NCBI GenBank assembly: GCA_030432795.1
Contig: JAUILW010000273.1
Coordinates: forward strand, 1-5,141
Direction: 5' to 3'
DNA length: 5,141 nt
From: Gammaproteobacteria bacterium
Lineage (GTDB): Bacteria > Pseudomonadota > Gammaproteobacteria > Pseudomonadales > Azotimanducaceae
The position numbers were made by a program, and so were the translations under genes. This document shows, one piece after another, positions 1 to 4,948 of this stretch. How positions within the stretch are numbered: the first letter of the stretch is position 1; each line of letters opens with the position of its first letter. A model generated the notes under the pieces. It searched no databases. It saw only the letters and a program-made list of their open reading frames with translations, and had not been told where the DNA came from.

Positions 1-1
1 C

Positions 2-166
2 ATCGAGCCGTGGGTGAGCCCGTTCGAGCGCAACCACCTGGCGGACCCGATCATGAGCTTCAACCGCGCGCCGGTTTCAGCGGCGTATCTGCACCACGTG
101 TATCAGGCGCGTGAAGGTGCTCGTGGTGCGGAAGGTGGCTCAGGAGGTGGATGTGGCTGTAACTAG
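2..166 (+). CDS. DUF4266 family small protein, C-terminal part (5' end outside window)
   Basis: The frame is open from the left edge and gives 54 residues before TAG at 164-166. It contains a W-x-x-x-x-x-x-x-L-A-x-x-x-M type segment (W4, L13, A14, M18), then His residues 31-32, then REGARGAEGG and the terminal tail GGGCGCN. As I recall the family, this order (Trp, Leu-Ala, Met, His, REGA, Gly-rich Cys tail) is diagnostic of DUF4266, whose members are about 65-85 residues with an N-terminal signal peptide and usually a lipobox Cys. That part would lie left of the window, so export is inferred and not seen. The gene overlaps the next one by 14 bases, and DUF4266 genes are commonly found beside DUF3570 genes, often with ApbE-like flavin transferase and thioredoxin-like genes. 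The biochemical role is unknown to me. The two Cys in the tail could bind metal, be lipidated or otherwise modified; none of these is shown. Confidence 0.85.
   Translation: MEPWVSPFERNHLADPIMSFNRAPVSAAYLHHVYQAREGARGAEGGSGGGCGCN
142..148 (+). promoter_or_regulatory. Ribosome binding site deciding the DUF3570 start
   Basis: AGGAGGT is a near-perfect anti-16S match and lies 4 bases before the GTG at 153. It is located inside the DUF4266 reading frame, where it encodes part of the Ser-Gly-Gly run just before the GGGCGCN tail. It supports GTG 153 over the upstream in-frame GTG at 111, which has no comparable site and would add 14 residues in front of a normal signal peptide. Confidence 0.75.
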
Positions 167-1289
167 GATCTTGCTGGCGGCGTTCGCCTGCTTCGCGACG
201 TCGCTTACCCATGCCGCGGTTCTACCTGAGGACCGTACCGACATCATGTATCACGGTTACGATGGCGGCGGTCTGGAAGTGGACGGTCCTTCGGTGCTCG
301 TGCGCAAGAGTGTGAAGGACAAGGTCTCGGTGTGGGCCAATTACTATGTGGACATGATCACCAGTGCCTCCATCGACGTGGTGACGACTGCAAGCCAGTA
401 CACCGAGGAGCGTGACGAGGCGAGCATCGGCGTAGATTACCTGCACGGCAAGACGTTCATGGGTTTGTCGTACACCAACTCGGAGGAGAGCGATTACACG
501 GCGGACTCCGTACGGTTCGGTATCAGTCAGGATTTCTTCGGTGATCTCACAACGCTCGGGCTCAGCTACGCGGTGGGCCGCGACGAAGTGCGCCGCAATG
601 GTGATGCGACCTTCTCAGAGAAAACGGATCGGCAGAGCTATCGCCTGGACCTGACACAGGTGATCACCAAGCACATGATCGTCAACCTCAACTATGAGGG
701 TGTGACCGACGAAGGTTACCTGAACAACCCCTACCGGCAGGTGCGCTACCTCGATGCCGCGGAAGCGCGCGGCTTCGGCTATCAGGGTGAGGTGTATCCG
801 CGCACCCGCACGAGCTCCGCTTTCGCAGTGCGGGCCATGTACTACCTGCCGTATCGCGCGGCGCTGAAGGCCGAGGCGCGTACGTTCTCCGACAGCTGGG
901 GAATCGATGCGTGGAACGCCGAAATCGCCTACACACATCCCTTCGACAACGGCATCACGGTGGAAGCAAAGTATCGTTACTACGAACAGACCTCGGCGGA
1001 CTTCTACAGCGATCTATTCGCCTTTCAGAGCGAGCAGAACTTCATGGCACGCGACAAGGAGCTGGCATCGTTCACCACGCATTCCGTGGGCGCGGGGGTA
1101 AGCTATACGTTCTCACCGTCCTGGCTGCCGTTTGTGGACCGCGTCGAGGCGAGCCTGTTCGGCGACTACATCGACTTCCAGTACGACGACTTCCGCGATG
1201 TGCGGGTAACCAGTGCTGCGCCTGGCACGGAGCCTTTCTACGGTTTCGATAGCTGGGTGGTGCGGGCGTACTTTTCGTTCTTCTATTGA
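153..1289 (+). CDS. DUF3570 outer-membrane beta-barrel protein
   Basis: The protein has 378 residues from GTG 153. The N-terminus (MAVTRILLAAFACFATSLTH, then AAVLPED) is a Sec signal peptide with probable cleavage after residue 21 (T-H-A). The mature part has family landmarks YHGYDGGG near 33-40 and SASIDVVTTASQYTEER near 71-87, followed by many alternating polar/aromatic strands such as FMGLSYTNSEESDY and LTTLGLSYAVGRDEV. It ends in YFSFFY, the terminal aromatic expected of a strand recognised by the BAM machinery. This is consistent with a DUF3570 barrel in the outer membrane. The start overlaps the DUF4266 stop by 14 bases, so the two are very probably translated as a coupled pair. Function of DUF3570 is not established to my knowledge; a pore, or an export or maturation partner for the small DUF4266 protein, is a plausible inference from the constant pairing. 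Other barrel families are less likely given the N-terminal motifs. Confidence 0.88.
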   Translation: MAVTRILLAAFACFATSLTHAAVLPEDRTDIMYHGYDGGGLEVDGPSVLVRKSVKDKVSVWANYYVDMITSASIDVVTTASQYTEERDEASIGVDYLHGKTFMGLSYTNSEESDYTADSVRFGISQDFFGDLTTLGLSYAVGRDEVRRNGDATFSEKTDRQSYRLDLTQVITKHMIVNLNYEGVTDEGYLNNPYRQVRYLDAAEARGFGYQGEVYPRTRTSSAFAVRAMYYLPYRAALKAEARTFSDSWGIDAWNAEIAYTHPFDNGITVEAKYRYYEQTSADFYSDLFAFQSEQNFMARDKELASFTTHSVGAGVSYTFSPSWLPFVDRVEASLFGDYIDFQYDDFRDVRVTSAAPGTEPFYGFDSWVVRAYFSFFY

Positions 1290-1292
1290 TCG

Positions 1293-1703
1293 CTACGTCG
1301 GTCGCTGTATGGAGGGCGTGAGTCCTCGATAGACCGCCTCCTTGCCGTGGGAAACCTCCAGGTGCAGCCGTTCTGCCTTGCTGAGCGATCTGACCACCAG
1401 CGCGAAGGAGTGGTCGACCATGGCTTCGATCTCCGAAGTGGGTACCGATGCGTCGAGCAGCACCGTGTTCCAGTGGCGTTTGTTCATGTGGTAGCCGGGC
1501 AGCACGCCCGAGAACATGTCGCGCAATGCCGTAGCGTACTGCGGGTCGCACTTCAGATTGGTGCGCGCTAGATCGTCTTCCCAGCCGAGGGTGGCAAACA
1601 TCTTCTTCGCCACCTTGTACACGCGCACGTCGGGACCGAAGGGATAATCCAGCCACGCGCCGGGCTTATCGAGCAGGTAGGTGTGCAAGGCGTCGTCAGT
1701 CAT
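1293..1703 (-). CDS. MmcQ/YjbR family protein
   Basis: The 136-residue product carries the family's hallmark segments in order: KPGAWLDYPFG (13-23), KVAKKMFATL (30-39), NLKCDP (49-54), PGYHMNKRHWNTVLLD (69-84) and DHSFALVV (97-104). The family has a CyaY-like alpha/beta fold and is often labelled DNA-binding, but a specific molecular function is not settled. E. coli YjbR is about 118 residues, so this copy has roughly 20 extra C-terminal residues after the conserved core, ending SIQRPT with no recognisable motif. The ATG start at 1703 fits the family N-terminus exactly; the upstream purine run AAAGTAGAG is only a moderate ribosome site. It is a cytoplasmic single gene: its stop faces the DUF3570 stop at 3 bases distance and its start is divergent from the YbjQ-type gene 44 bases away. 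No functional link with either neighbour is evident. Confidence 0.9.
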   Translation of the reverse strand: MTDDALHTYLLDKPGAWLDYPFGPDVRVYKVAKKMFATLGWEDDLARTNLKCDPQYATALRDMFSGVLPGYHMNKRHWNTVLLDASVPTSEIEAMVDHSFALVVRSLSKAERLHLEVSHGKEAVYRGLTPSIQRPT

Positions 1704-1731
1704 GCTCTACTTTCGCAGGTACGAACCACAG

Positions 1732-1760
1732 ATTGTAGGGAGCGCCCATGATCATCTCCA
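1732..1760 (-). promoter_or_regulatory. Candidate sigma70 promoter for the yjbR-like gene
   Basis: On the minus strand TGGAGA (positions 1760-1755, 4 of 6 to TTGACA) is followed after 17 bases by TACAAT (1737-1732, 5 of 6 to TATAAT). Transcription would begin near 1725 and leave a leader of about 21 bases before the ATG at 1703. The -35 box lies inside the start of the divergent YbjQ-type gene, and the -10 box touches that gene's ribosome site. It is judged by eye only. Confidence 0.4.
1737..1742 (+). promoter_or_regulatory. Ribosome binding site of the YbjQ-family gene
   Basis: AGGGAG sits 5 bases before the ATG at 1748 and fixes this start, which also matches the family N-terminus (short lead, then TTPSIEG). 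No convincing sigma70 promoter for this gene was found in the 44-base divergent gap; it may lie inside the yjbR-like coding region. Confidence 0.55.
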
Positions 1761-2068
1761 CCACGCCGAGCATCGAAGGCCACACCGTCGACCGCTACCT
1801 GGGCATCGTCAGCGGTGAGGCCATTCTTGGCGCTAATATTTTCAAGGACCTGTTTGCAGGCATTCGCGACATCGTCGGCGGCCGCTCTGGTGCATATGAG
1901 GACGAGCTACGCAAAGCGCAGGCCATTGCTTTGGAAGAGATCGAAGCGCGTGCCCGGAGTATGGGGGCGAATGCGATCATCGGCGTTGATCTCGACTACG
2001 AAACCGTGGGGCAGGGCGGCAGCATGCTCATGGTGAGCGCCAGCGGGACGGCGGTGGTGCTCAAGTAG
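1748..2068 (+). CDS. YbjQ/UPF0145 (DUF74) family putative heavy-metal-binding domain protein
   Basis: The product has 106 residues, almost the same as E. coli YbjQ (107), so it is full length. Conserved segments are TTPSIEGHTVDRYLGIVSGE (5-24), ANIFKDLFAGIRDIVGGRSG (29-48), a central helix EDELRKAQAIALEEIEARA (51-69), GANAIIGVDLDYE (73-85), and the final strand pair with GSMLMVSASGTAVVLK (91-106). This is the YbjQ fold, a small alpha/beta protein that forms pentamers in solved structures. The heavy-metal-binding label is a family name and not proven for this protein; there is no Cys and only one His in the sequence, so a classic metal site is not visible. There is no signal peptide, so it should be cytoplasmic. 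A 94-base gap separates it from the downstream phosphoesterase on the same strand; co-transcription is possible but not shown. Confidence 0.92.
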   Translation: MIISTTPSIEGHTVDRYLGIVSGEAILGANIFKDLFAGIRDIVGGRSGAYEDELRKAQAIALEEIEARARSMGANAIIGVDLDYETVGQGGSMLMVSASGTAVVLK

Positions 2069-2162
2069 TGATCAGCCGGTTGTTGCGCAGGCGACTGGTG
2101 ACGCCAGTTGTCGCGGACGCGCGCTTGATGCACGCTTGGCGTTTTCGCGGCAGGAGAGGGAC
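2069..2162 (+). other. 94-base intergenic gap with a weak hairpin
   Basis: The gap holds an imperfect inverted repeat at 2091-2114: ACTGG pairs with CCAGT around a 5-base loop, extendable with G-U pairs or a small bulge to GCG/CGC. No T tract follows it, so it is not a normal intrinsic terminator. No -35/-10 pair worth naming was found. The 3' end contains the ribosome site of the phosphoesterase gene. Confidence 0.35.
2152..2156 (+). promoter_or_regulatory. Ribosome binding site deciding the phosphoesterase start
   Basis: AGGAG lies 6 bases before the ATG at 2163, an ideal arrangement. It supports this ATG over the in-frame TTG at 2136, which has no purine-rich site before it and would add nine residues. 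Confidence 0.7.
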
Positions 2163-3359
2163 ATGCGCGCAGCAACCGCACTACTGGCAGGGTGTTTCGC
2201 ACACGGGGTGATGGCCCATGGCACCGTTGCGTCGGAGCCCGCATCCGCACGCTTCATCGAGTTTCCGGATACCGCAGGCGCGGTAACGCTGGTGGTAGAC
2301 CTGCACACCCACAGCGTGTTCTCCGACGGGCACGTGTGGCCCGGCATCCGCGTGCAGGAGGCGGTCAAAGACGGCCTCGATGCACTGGCCATCACCGAGC
2401 ACTTGGAGTACCAGCCGCACAAGGCTGACATCCCGCACCCGGATCGCAATCGCGCCTACATGATCGCCGCGCAGGCGGCGGAGCCGACAGACCTGATCGT
2501 TATTGCGGGCTCTGAAATCACCCGCGAGGCACCAGCCGGACACATCAACGCCGTATTCGTGCGCAATGCCAACGAACTGCTCAATGCGCCGGAGCCGGCG
2601 TCCGGGCCGTACGATGTGCTTGCGTACTACGAAGCGGCGCAGGCCTGGCCGGCGGAAGAAGCGTTGCAGGCGGCAGTCGCGCAGGGCGCGTTCCTGTTCT
2701 GGAATCATCCCTACTGGACGCGCCAGGCGCCGGACGGCATCGCCCGGGTCAGCGATTTCCACCGCGCCGCCATCGACGCCGGCCGCATCCACGGCATAGA
2801 AGTCGCCAATGGCCAGGACTACTCCGAAGAAGCGCATGCCATCGCGCTGGCCCATGATCTGACGCTCATCGGCGTGTCGGACGTGCACAATCTGGTGGAT
2901 TGGGACTATGCCTCGGAAGCTGGTGGGCACCGACCGGTGACCCTGGTGCTGGCGAAAGCGAGGACTTCTGATGCGATTCGCCAGGCGCTGTTCGACAAAC
3001 GCACGGTGGTCTGGTTTCGCAACCTGCTCATCGGCCGGGAAGCGGAGCTGTCGGCCCTTCTGGATGCATCCCTCGACGCCCAGGCCGGTGGCTGGATGGA
3101 AGGCTCGGACGTGCTCGAGGTGACGCTGTCCAACGCCAGCGATGCGGTGCTCAATCTGCGTAACCTCACCGAGAACACATTCATGCACTCCGGCGATCGG
3201 GTGGATGTGCCCGCGCATGGCAGTGTGGTGGTGGCCGTCAAACGTCCGAACCCCGGGAAGAGGCTGACCCTGCGGTTCGAGGTGGAAAACGCGCTGCTGG
3301 CGCCGAAACAGGCAGCGACTATCACGATGAACGTGGACGTGCCGGCGAAGCAGGGCTGA
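2163..3359 (+). CDS. Exported PHP-domain phosphoesterase, Sb-PDE type
   Basis: The protein has 398 residues from ATG 2163. After a hydrophobic N-terminus (MRAATALLAGCFAHGVMA), the PHP metal-binding motifs appear in order: DLHTHS with H48 and H50, then D55; TEH with H80; GSE with E118; H127; NHP with H182; E213 in GIEVANG; and SDVH with D240 and H242. The set looks complete, so an active metal-dependent hydrolase is expected. The pattern HSVFSDGHVWP...ITEHLEYQPHK is what I recall for the Sb-PDE family, named after a Sphingobium phosphodiesterase acting on organophosphate diesters; the real substrate here is unknown. Residues from about 305 onward (LEVTLSNASDAVLNLRN to the end) look like a beta-sandwich domain that follows the PHP domain. 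Location is periplasmic or membrane-anchored: LAGC resembles a lipobox, but its Cys is only residue 11 with this start (20 from TTG 2136), while VMA at 16-18 could be a signal peptidase I site. A histidinol phosphatase role is unlikely because of the export signal, the length and the absence of his genes. Confidence 0.85.
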   Translation: MRAATALLAGCFAHGVMAHGTVASEPASARFIEFPDTAGAVTLVVDLHTHSVFSDGHVWPGIRVQEAVKDGLDALAITEHLEYQPHKADIPHPDRNRAYMIAAQAAEPTDLIVIAGSEITREAPAGHINAVFVRNANELLNAPEPASGPYDVLAYYEAAQAWPAEEALQAAVAQGAFLFWNHPYWTRQAPDGIARVSDFHRAAIDAGRIHGIEVANGQDYSEEAHAIALAHDLTLIGVSDVHNLVDWDYASEAGGHRPVTLVLAKARTSDAIRQALFDKRTVVWFRNLLIGREAELSALLDASLDAQAGGWMEGSDVLEVTLSNASDAVLNLRNLTENTFMHSGDRVDVPAHGSVVVAVKRPNPGKRLTLRFEVENALLAPKQAATITMNVDVPAKQG

Positions 3360-3361
3360 GG

Positions 3362-4882
3362 CTATTTCAGCAGCGATCCGAGAATGCCGCGCGCGAGGCG
3401 GGTGCCGAGCGATCTGCCGAGGCTGCGTACGGCGCTCTTGAAGAAAGCCTCACCGGCGGACTGCCGGTTGGATTTGCGGCTCTTTTCCTTCTCCGCGGCC
3501 TTGCGTGCACGTTCTTCAGCTGCGGCTTTCTCGCGCGCCGCTTTCTCCCGAGCTTCTGCCTCGGCCTGCGCACGTTCCTCAGCGGCTGCTTTGTTCGCCG
3601 CCAGCTCGGCACGGTTGTGCAGCATCTCGTAAGCGCTCTCACGGTCCACGGCGTCGTCGTAGCGGCCGGCGAGCGGTGAGTTGCTGATCCGCTCCGCCCG
3701 TTCTTCGGCGTCGATCGGGCCGATGCGGGATTCCGGTGGTGCGATGGTGGCGGCCACCACCGAAGTCGGCGCGCCTTCTTCATCGAGCACCGACACCAAC
3801 GCTTCGCCGACGCCGAGCGTGGTAAGCGTGCCAAGGACGTCCACGCCTTGGTCGTTGCGAAAGCCGGCGGCCACCCCTTTGAGCTGGCGCTGGTCTTTGG
3901 GTGTGAAGGCGCGCAGGGCATGCTGCACTTTGAAGCCCAGCTGGCCGAGCACGTTGTCCGGCACATCCGTGGGGTTTTGTGTCACCAGGTAGACGCCCAC
4001 TGCTTTGGAGCGGATCAGCCGGAAGACCTGCTCCACCTTGTCGAGCAGCGCCTTGGGCATGTCCTTAAAAAGCAGATGCGCCTCATCGAAAAACAGCACG
4101 ATCTTGGGGCGATCCGCATCGCCCGCTTCGGGTAACTCCTCGAAGAGTTCAGAGAGAAGCCACAACAGAAAAGCGGCATACAGCTTGGGTGATTCACGCA
4201 GCAGCCGCTCGGAGTCCAGCAGGCTGATCACGCCGTTGCCGGAGAAGTCCTTCTGCATGAGATCGCGCAGTTGGATTGCCGGCTCGCCGAAGAAGCGGTC
4301 GCCGCCCTGTTCTTCCAGCACCAGCAGGCGGCGCTGGATGGCGCCCACGGATGCGGCGGAGATGTTGCCGTACTCCTGGCGTAGCTCGGCGGCGTTCTCG
4401 CTCATCCATGCCAGCAGGCTGCGCAGATCCTTGAGATCCAGCAGCAGCATGCCTTCGTCGTCGGCGATGGCGAAGCAGGCGTAGAGAATGCCGGTCTGCG
4501 TTTCGTTGAGGTCCAGCAGGGCGCCGAGGATATTGGGCCCCATCTCGGAGATGGTGGTGCGCACCGGGTGGCCCTGCTCGGCGAAGATGTCCCAGAACAC
4601 GGTCGGGTAGCCGCGCAGCGTGTGTTCTTCAATGCCGATCAGTGCCCGTCGACGATCGATTTCTTTGTGCGGTTTGCCCGCCGCGGAAACACCGGAGAGG
4701 TCGCCCTTCACATCGGCTGCGAATACCGGCACACCGGCACGGGAGAATGCTTCCGCCAGCACCTGCAGGGTCACCGTCTTGCCGGTGCCGGTGGCGCCGG
4801 CGATGAGTCCGTGACGGTTGGCCATGTTGGATAGCTGCGCCACCTGGGTGGTACCGTCGCCGCCGAAGATCAGTCGCTGCAA
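3362..4882 (-). CDS. HerA-like P-loop ATPase, DUF853/YjgR family
   Basis: From TTG 4882 the product has 506 residues, close to E. coli YjgR (500). Seen in order: ANRHGLIAGATGTGKTVTLQ with Walker A GATGTGKT at 29-36; VFAADVKGDLSG (53-64); EMGPNILGALLDLNETQ (113-129); KIVLFFDEAHLLF with Walker B and D266/E267; VYLVTQNPTDVP (297-308), a sensor-like segment; ALRAFTPKDQR (322-332); and GRYDDAVDRESAYEML (406-421). These define the DUF853 relatives of the HerA/FtsK ATPases, predicted nucleic-acid motors or NTPases with no settled role. The C-terminus adds an Ala/Glu/Lys/Arg-rich helix and a basic end. Start choice: TTG 4882 leaves 20 residues before ANRHG, as in homologues I recall, and has GGGGG 4 bases upstream. 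The in-frame ATG at 4948 (528 residues) has AAGGGG upstream but runs into the gltX start and promoter, so I rank it second. No NurA- or SIR2-like partner is present, so neither a repair nor a defence role is supported. Confidence 0.9.
   Translation of the reverse strand: MQRLIFGGDGTTQVAQLSNMANRHGLIAGATGTGKTVTLQVLAEAFSRAGVPVFAADVKGDLSGVSAAGKPHKEIDRRRALIGIEEHTLRGYPTVFWDIFAEQGHPVRTTISEMGPNILGALLDLNETQTGILYACFAIADDEGMLLLDLKDLRSLLAWMSENAAELRQEYGNISAASVGAIQRRLLVLEEQGGDRFFGEPAIQLRDLMQKDFSGNGVISLLDSERLLRESPKLYAAFLLWLLSELFEELPEAGDADRPKIVLFFDEAHLLFKDMPKALLDKVEQVFRLIRSKAVGVYLVTQNPTDVPDNVLGQLGFKVQHALRAFTPKDQRQLKGVAAGFRNDQGVDVLGTLTTLGVGEALVSVLDEEGAPTSVVAATIAPPESRIGPIDAEERAERISNSPLAGRYDDAVDRESAYEMLHNRAELAANKAAAEERAQAEAEAREKAAREKAAAEERARKAAEKEKSRKSNRQSAGEAFFKSAVRSLGRSLGTRLARGILGSLLK
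3476..3607 (-). other. Low-complexity charged helix (probable coiled coil) in the DUF853 ATPase
   Basis: This stretch encodes about 44 residues (roughly 426-469 of the 506-residue protein) made almost only of Ala, Glu, Lys, Arg and Gln, with near-repeats such as AREKAAAEERARKAAEKEK. It follows the last conserved ATPase motif and precedes a basic C-terminal segment (SLGRSLGTRLARGILGSLLK). A long single helix or coiled coil is the simplest reading; it may serve oligomerisation or partner binding. Confidence 0.7.
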
Positions 4883-4886
4883 AACG

Positions 4887-4891
4887 CCCCC
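4887..4891 (-). promoter_or_regulatory. Possible ribosome site for the TTG start of the DUF853 gene
   Basis: GGGGG on the minus strand lies 4 bases before TTG 4882. It is an imperfect anti-16S match with short spacing, so it supports but does not prove the start. Confidence 0.35.
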
Positions 4892-4909
4892 AAATATTTC
4901 TGGTTCTTT

Positions 4910-4938
4910 TTGGCGGCATGATAAGTCATCCCTATAAT
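4910..4938 (+). promoter_or_regulatory. Sigma70 promoter of gltX
   Basis: TTGGCG (4910-4915, 4 of 6 to the -35 consensus) is followed by an optimal 17-base spacer and a perfect TATAAT (4933-4938). Transcription should start 7 bases after the last T, near 4945, which is 0-3 bases from the gltX ATG at 4947. Confidence 0.75.
4918..4923 (-). promoter_or_regulatory. Possible -10 box for the DUF853 ATPase gene
   Basis: TATCAT on the minus strand matches TATAAT at 5 of 6 positions, and a start about 7 bases beyond would give a leader of some 30 bases before TTG 4882. No good -35 box is found 16-18 bases upstream (GGCGCG at 17), so the site is tentative. It would lie inside the spacer of the divergent gltX promoter, so the two would compete for polymerase. 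Confidence 0.25.
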
Positions 4939-4948
4939 GGCGCGCCAT
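4937..4948. repeat. Perfect 12-bp palindrome over the gltX transcription and translation start
   Basis: ATGGCGCGCCAT reads the same on both strands. It begins within the last two bases of the gltX -10 box and ends within the gltX ATG. It also creates mirrored ATG codons facing out: one on the plus strand at 4937 (out of frame with gltX) and one on the minus strand at 4948 (in frame with the DUF853 gene). It could be an operator or chance. Confidence 0.6.

Noticed and set aside
111..152. Longer DUF3570 protein starting at GTG 111
   Set aside because: It has no ribosome site and would put 14 residues ahead of a typical signal peptide; GTG 153 has AGGAGGT at proper distance.
1072..1656. A minus-strand frame of 194 codons overlapping the yjbR-like gene and the end of the barrel gene
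   Set aside because: It runs in another frame through two well-supported genes, has Arg-rich low-complexity translation and no matching family.
2091..2114. Hairpin after the YbjQ-family gene as an intrinsic terminator
   Set aside because: The stem is imperfect and no T run follows; recorded only as a weak hairpin in the gap.
2181..3218. A long open frame of 345 codons on the minus strand opposite the phosphoesterase gene
   Set aside because: It is a by-product of high-GC codon use in the real gene; the translation is Arg/His/Val-rich with no recognised motif, while the plus strand has complete PHP motifs.
3355..3371. GCTGA/TCAGC inverted repeat across the convergent stops as a bidirectional terminator
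   Set aside because: The stem is only 5 bp with a 7-base loop and no T tract on either strand, so it is below what chance gives in such DNA.
3362..4882. HerA-like ATPase as part of an anti-phage defence system
   Set aside because: Its motifs are those of the widespread DUF853/YjgR family and no SIR2, NurA, nuclease or other defence partner is adjacent.
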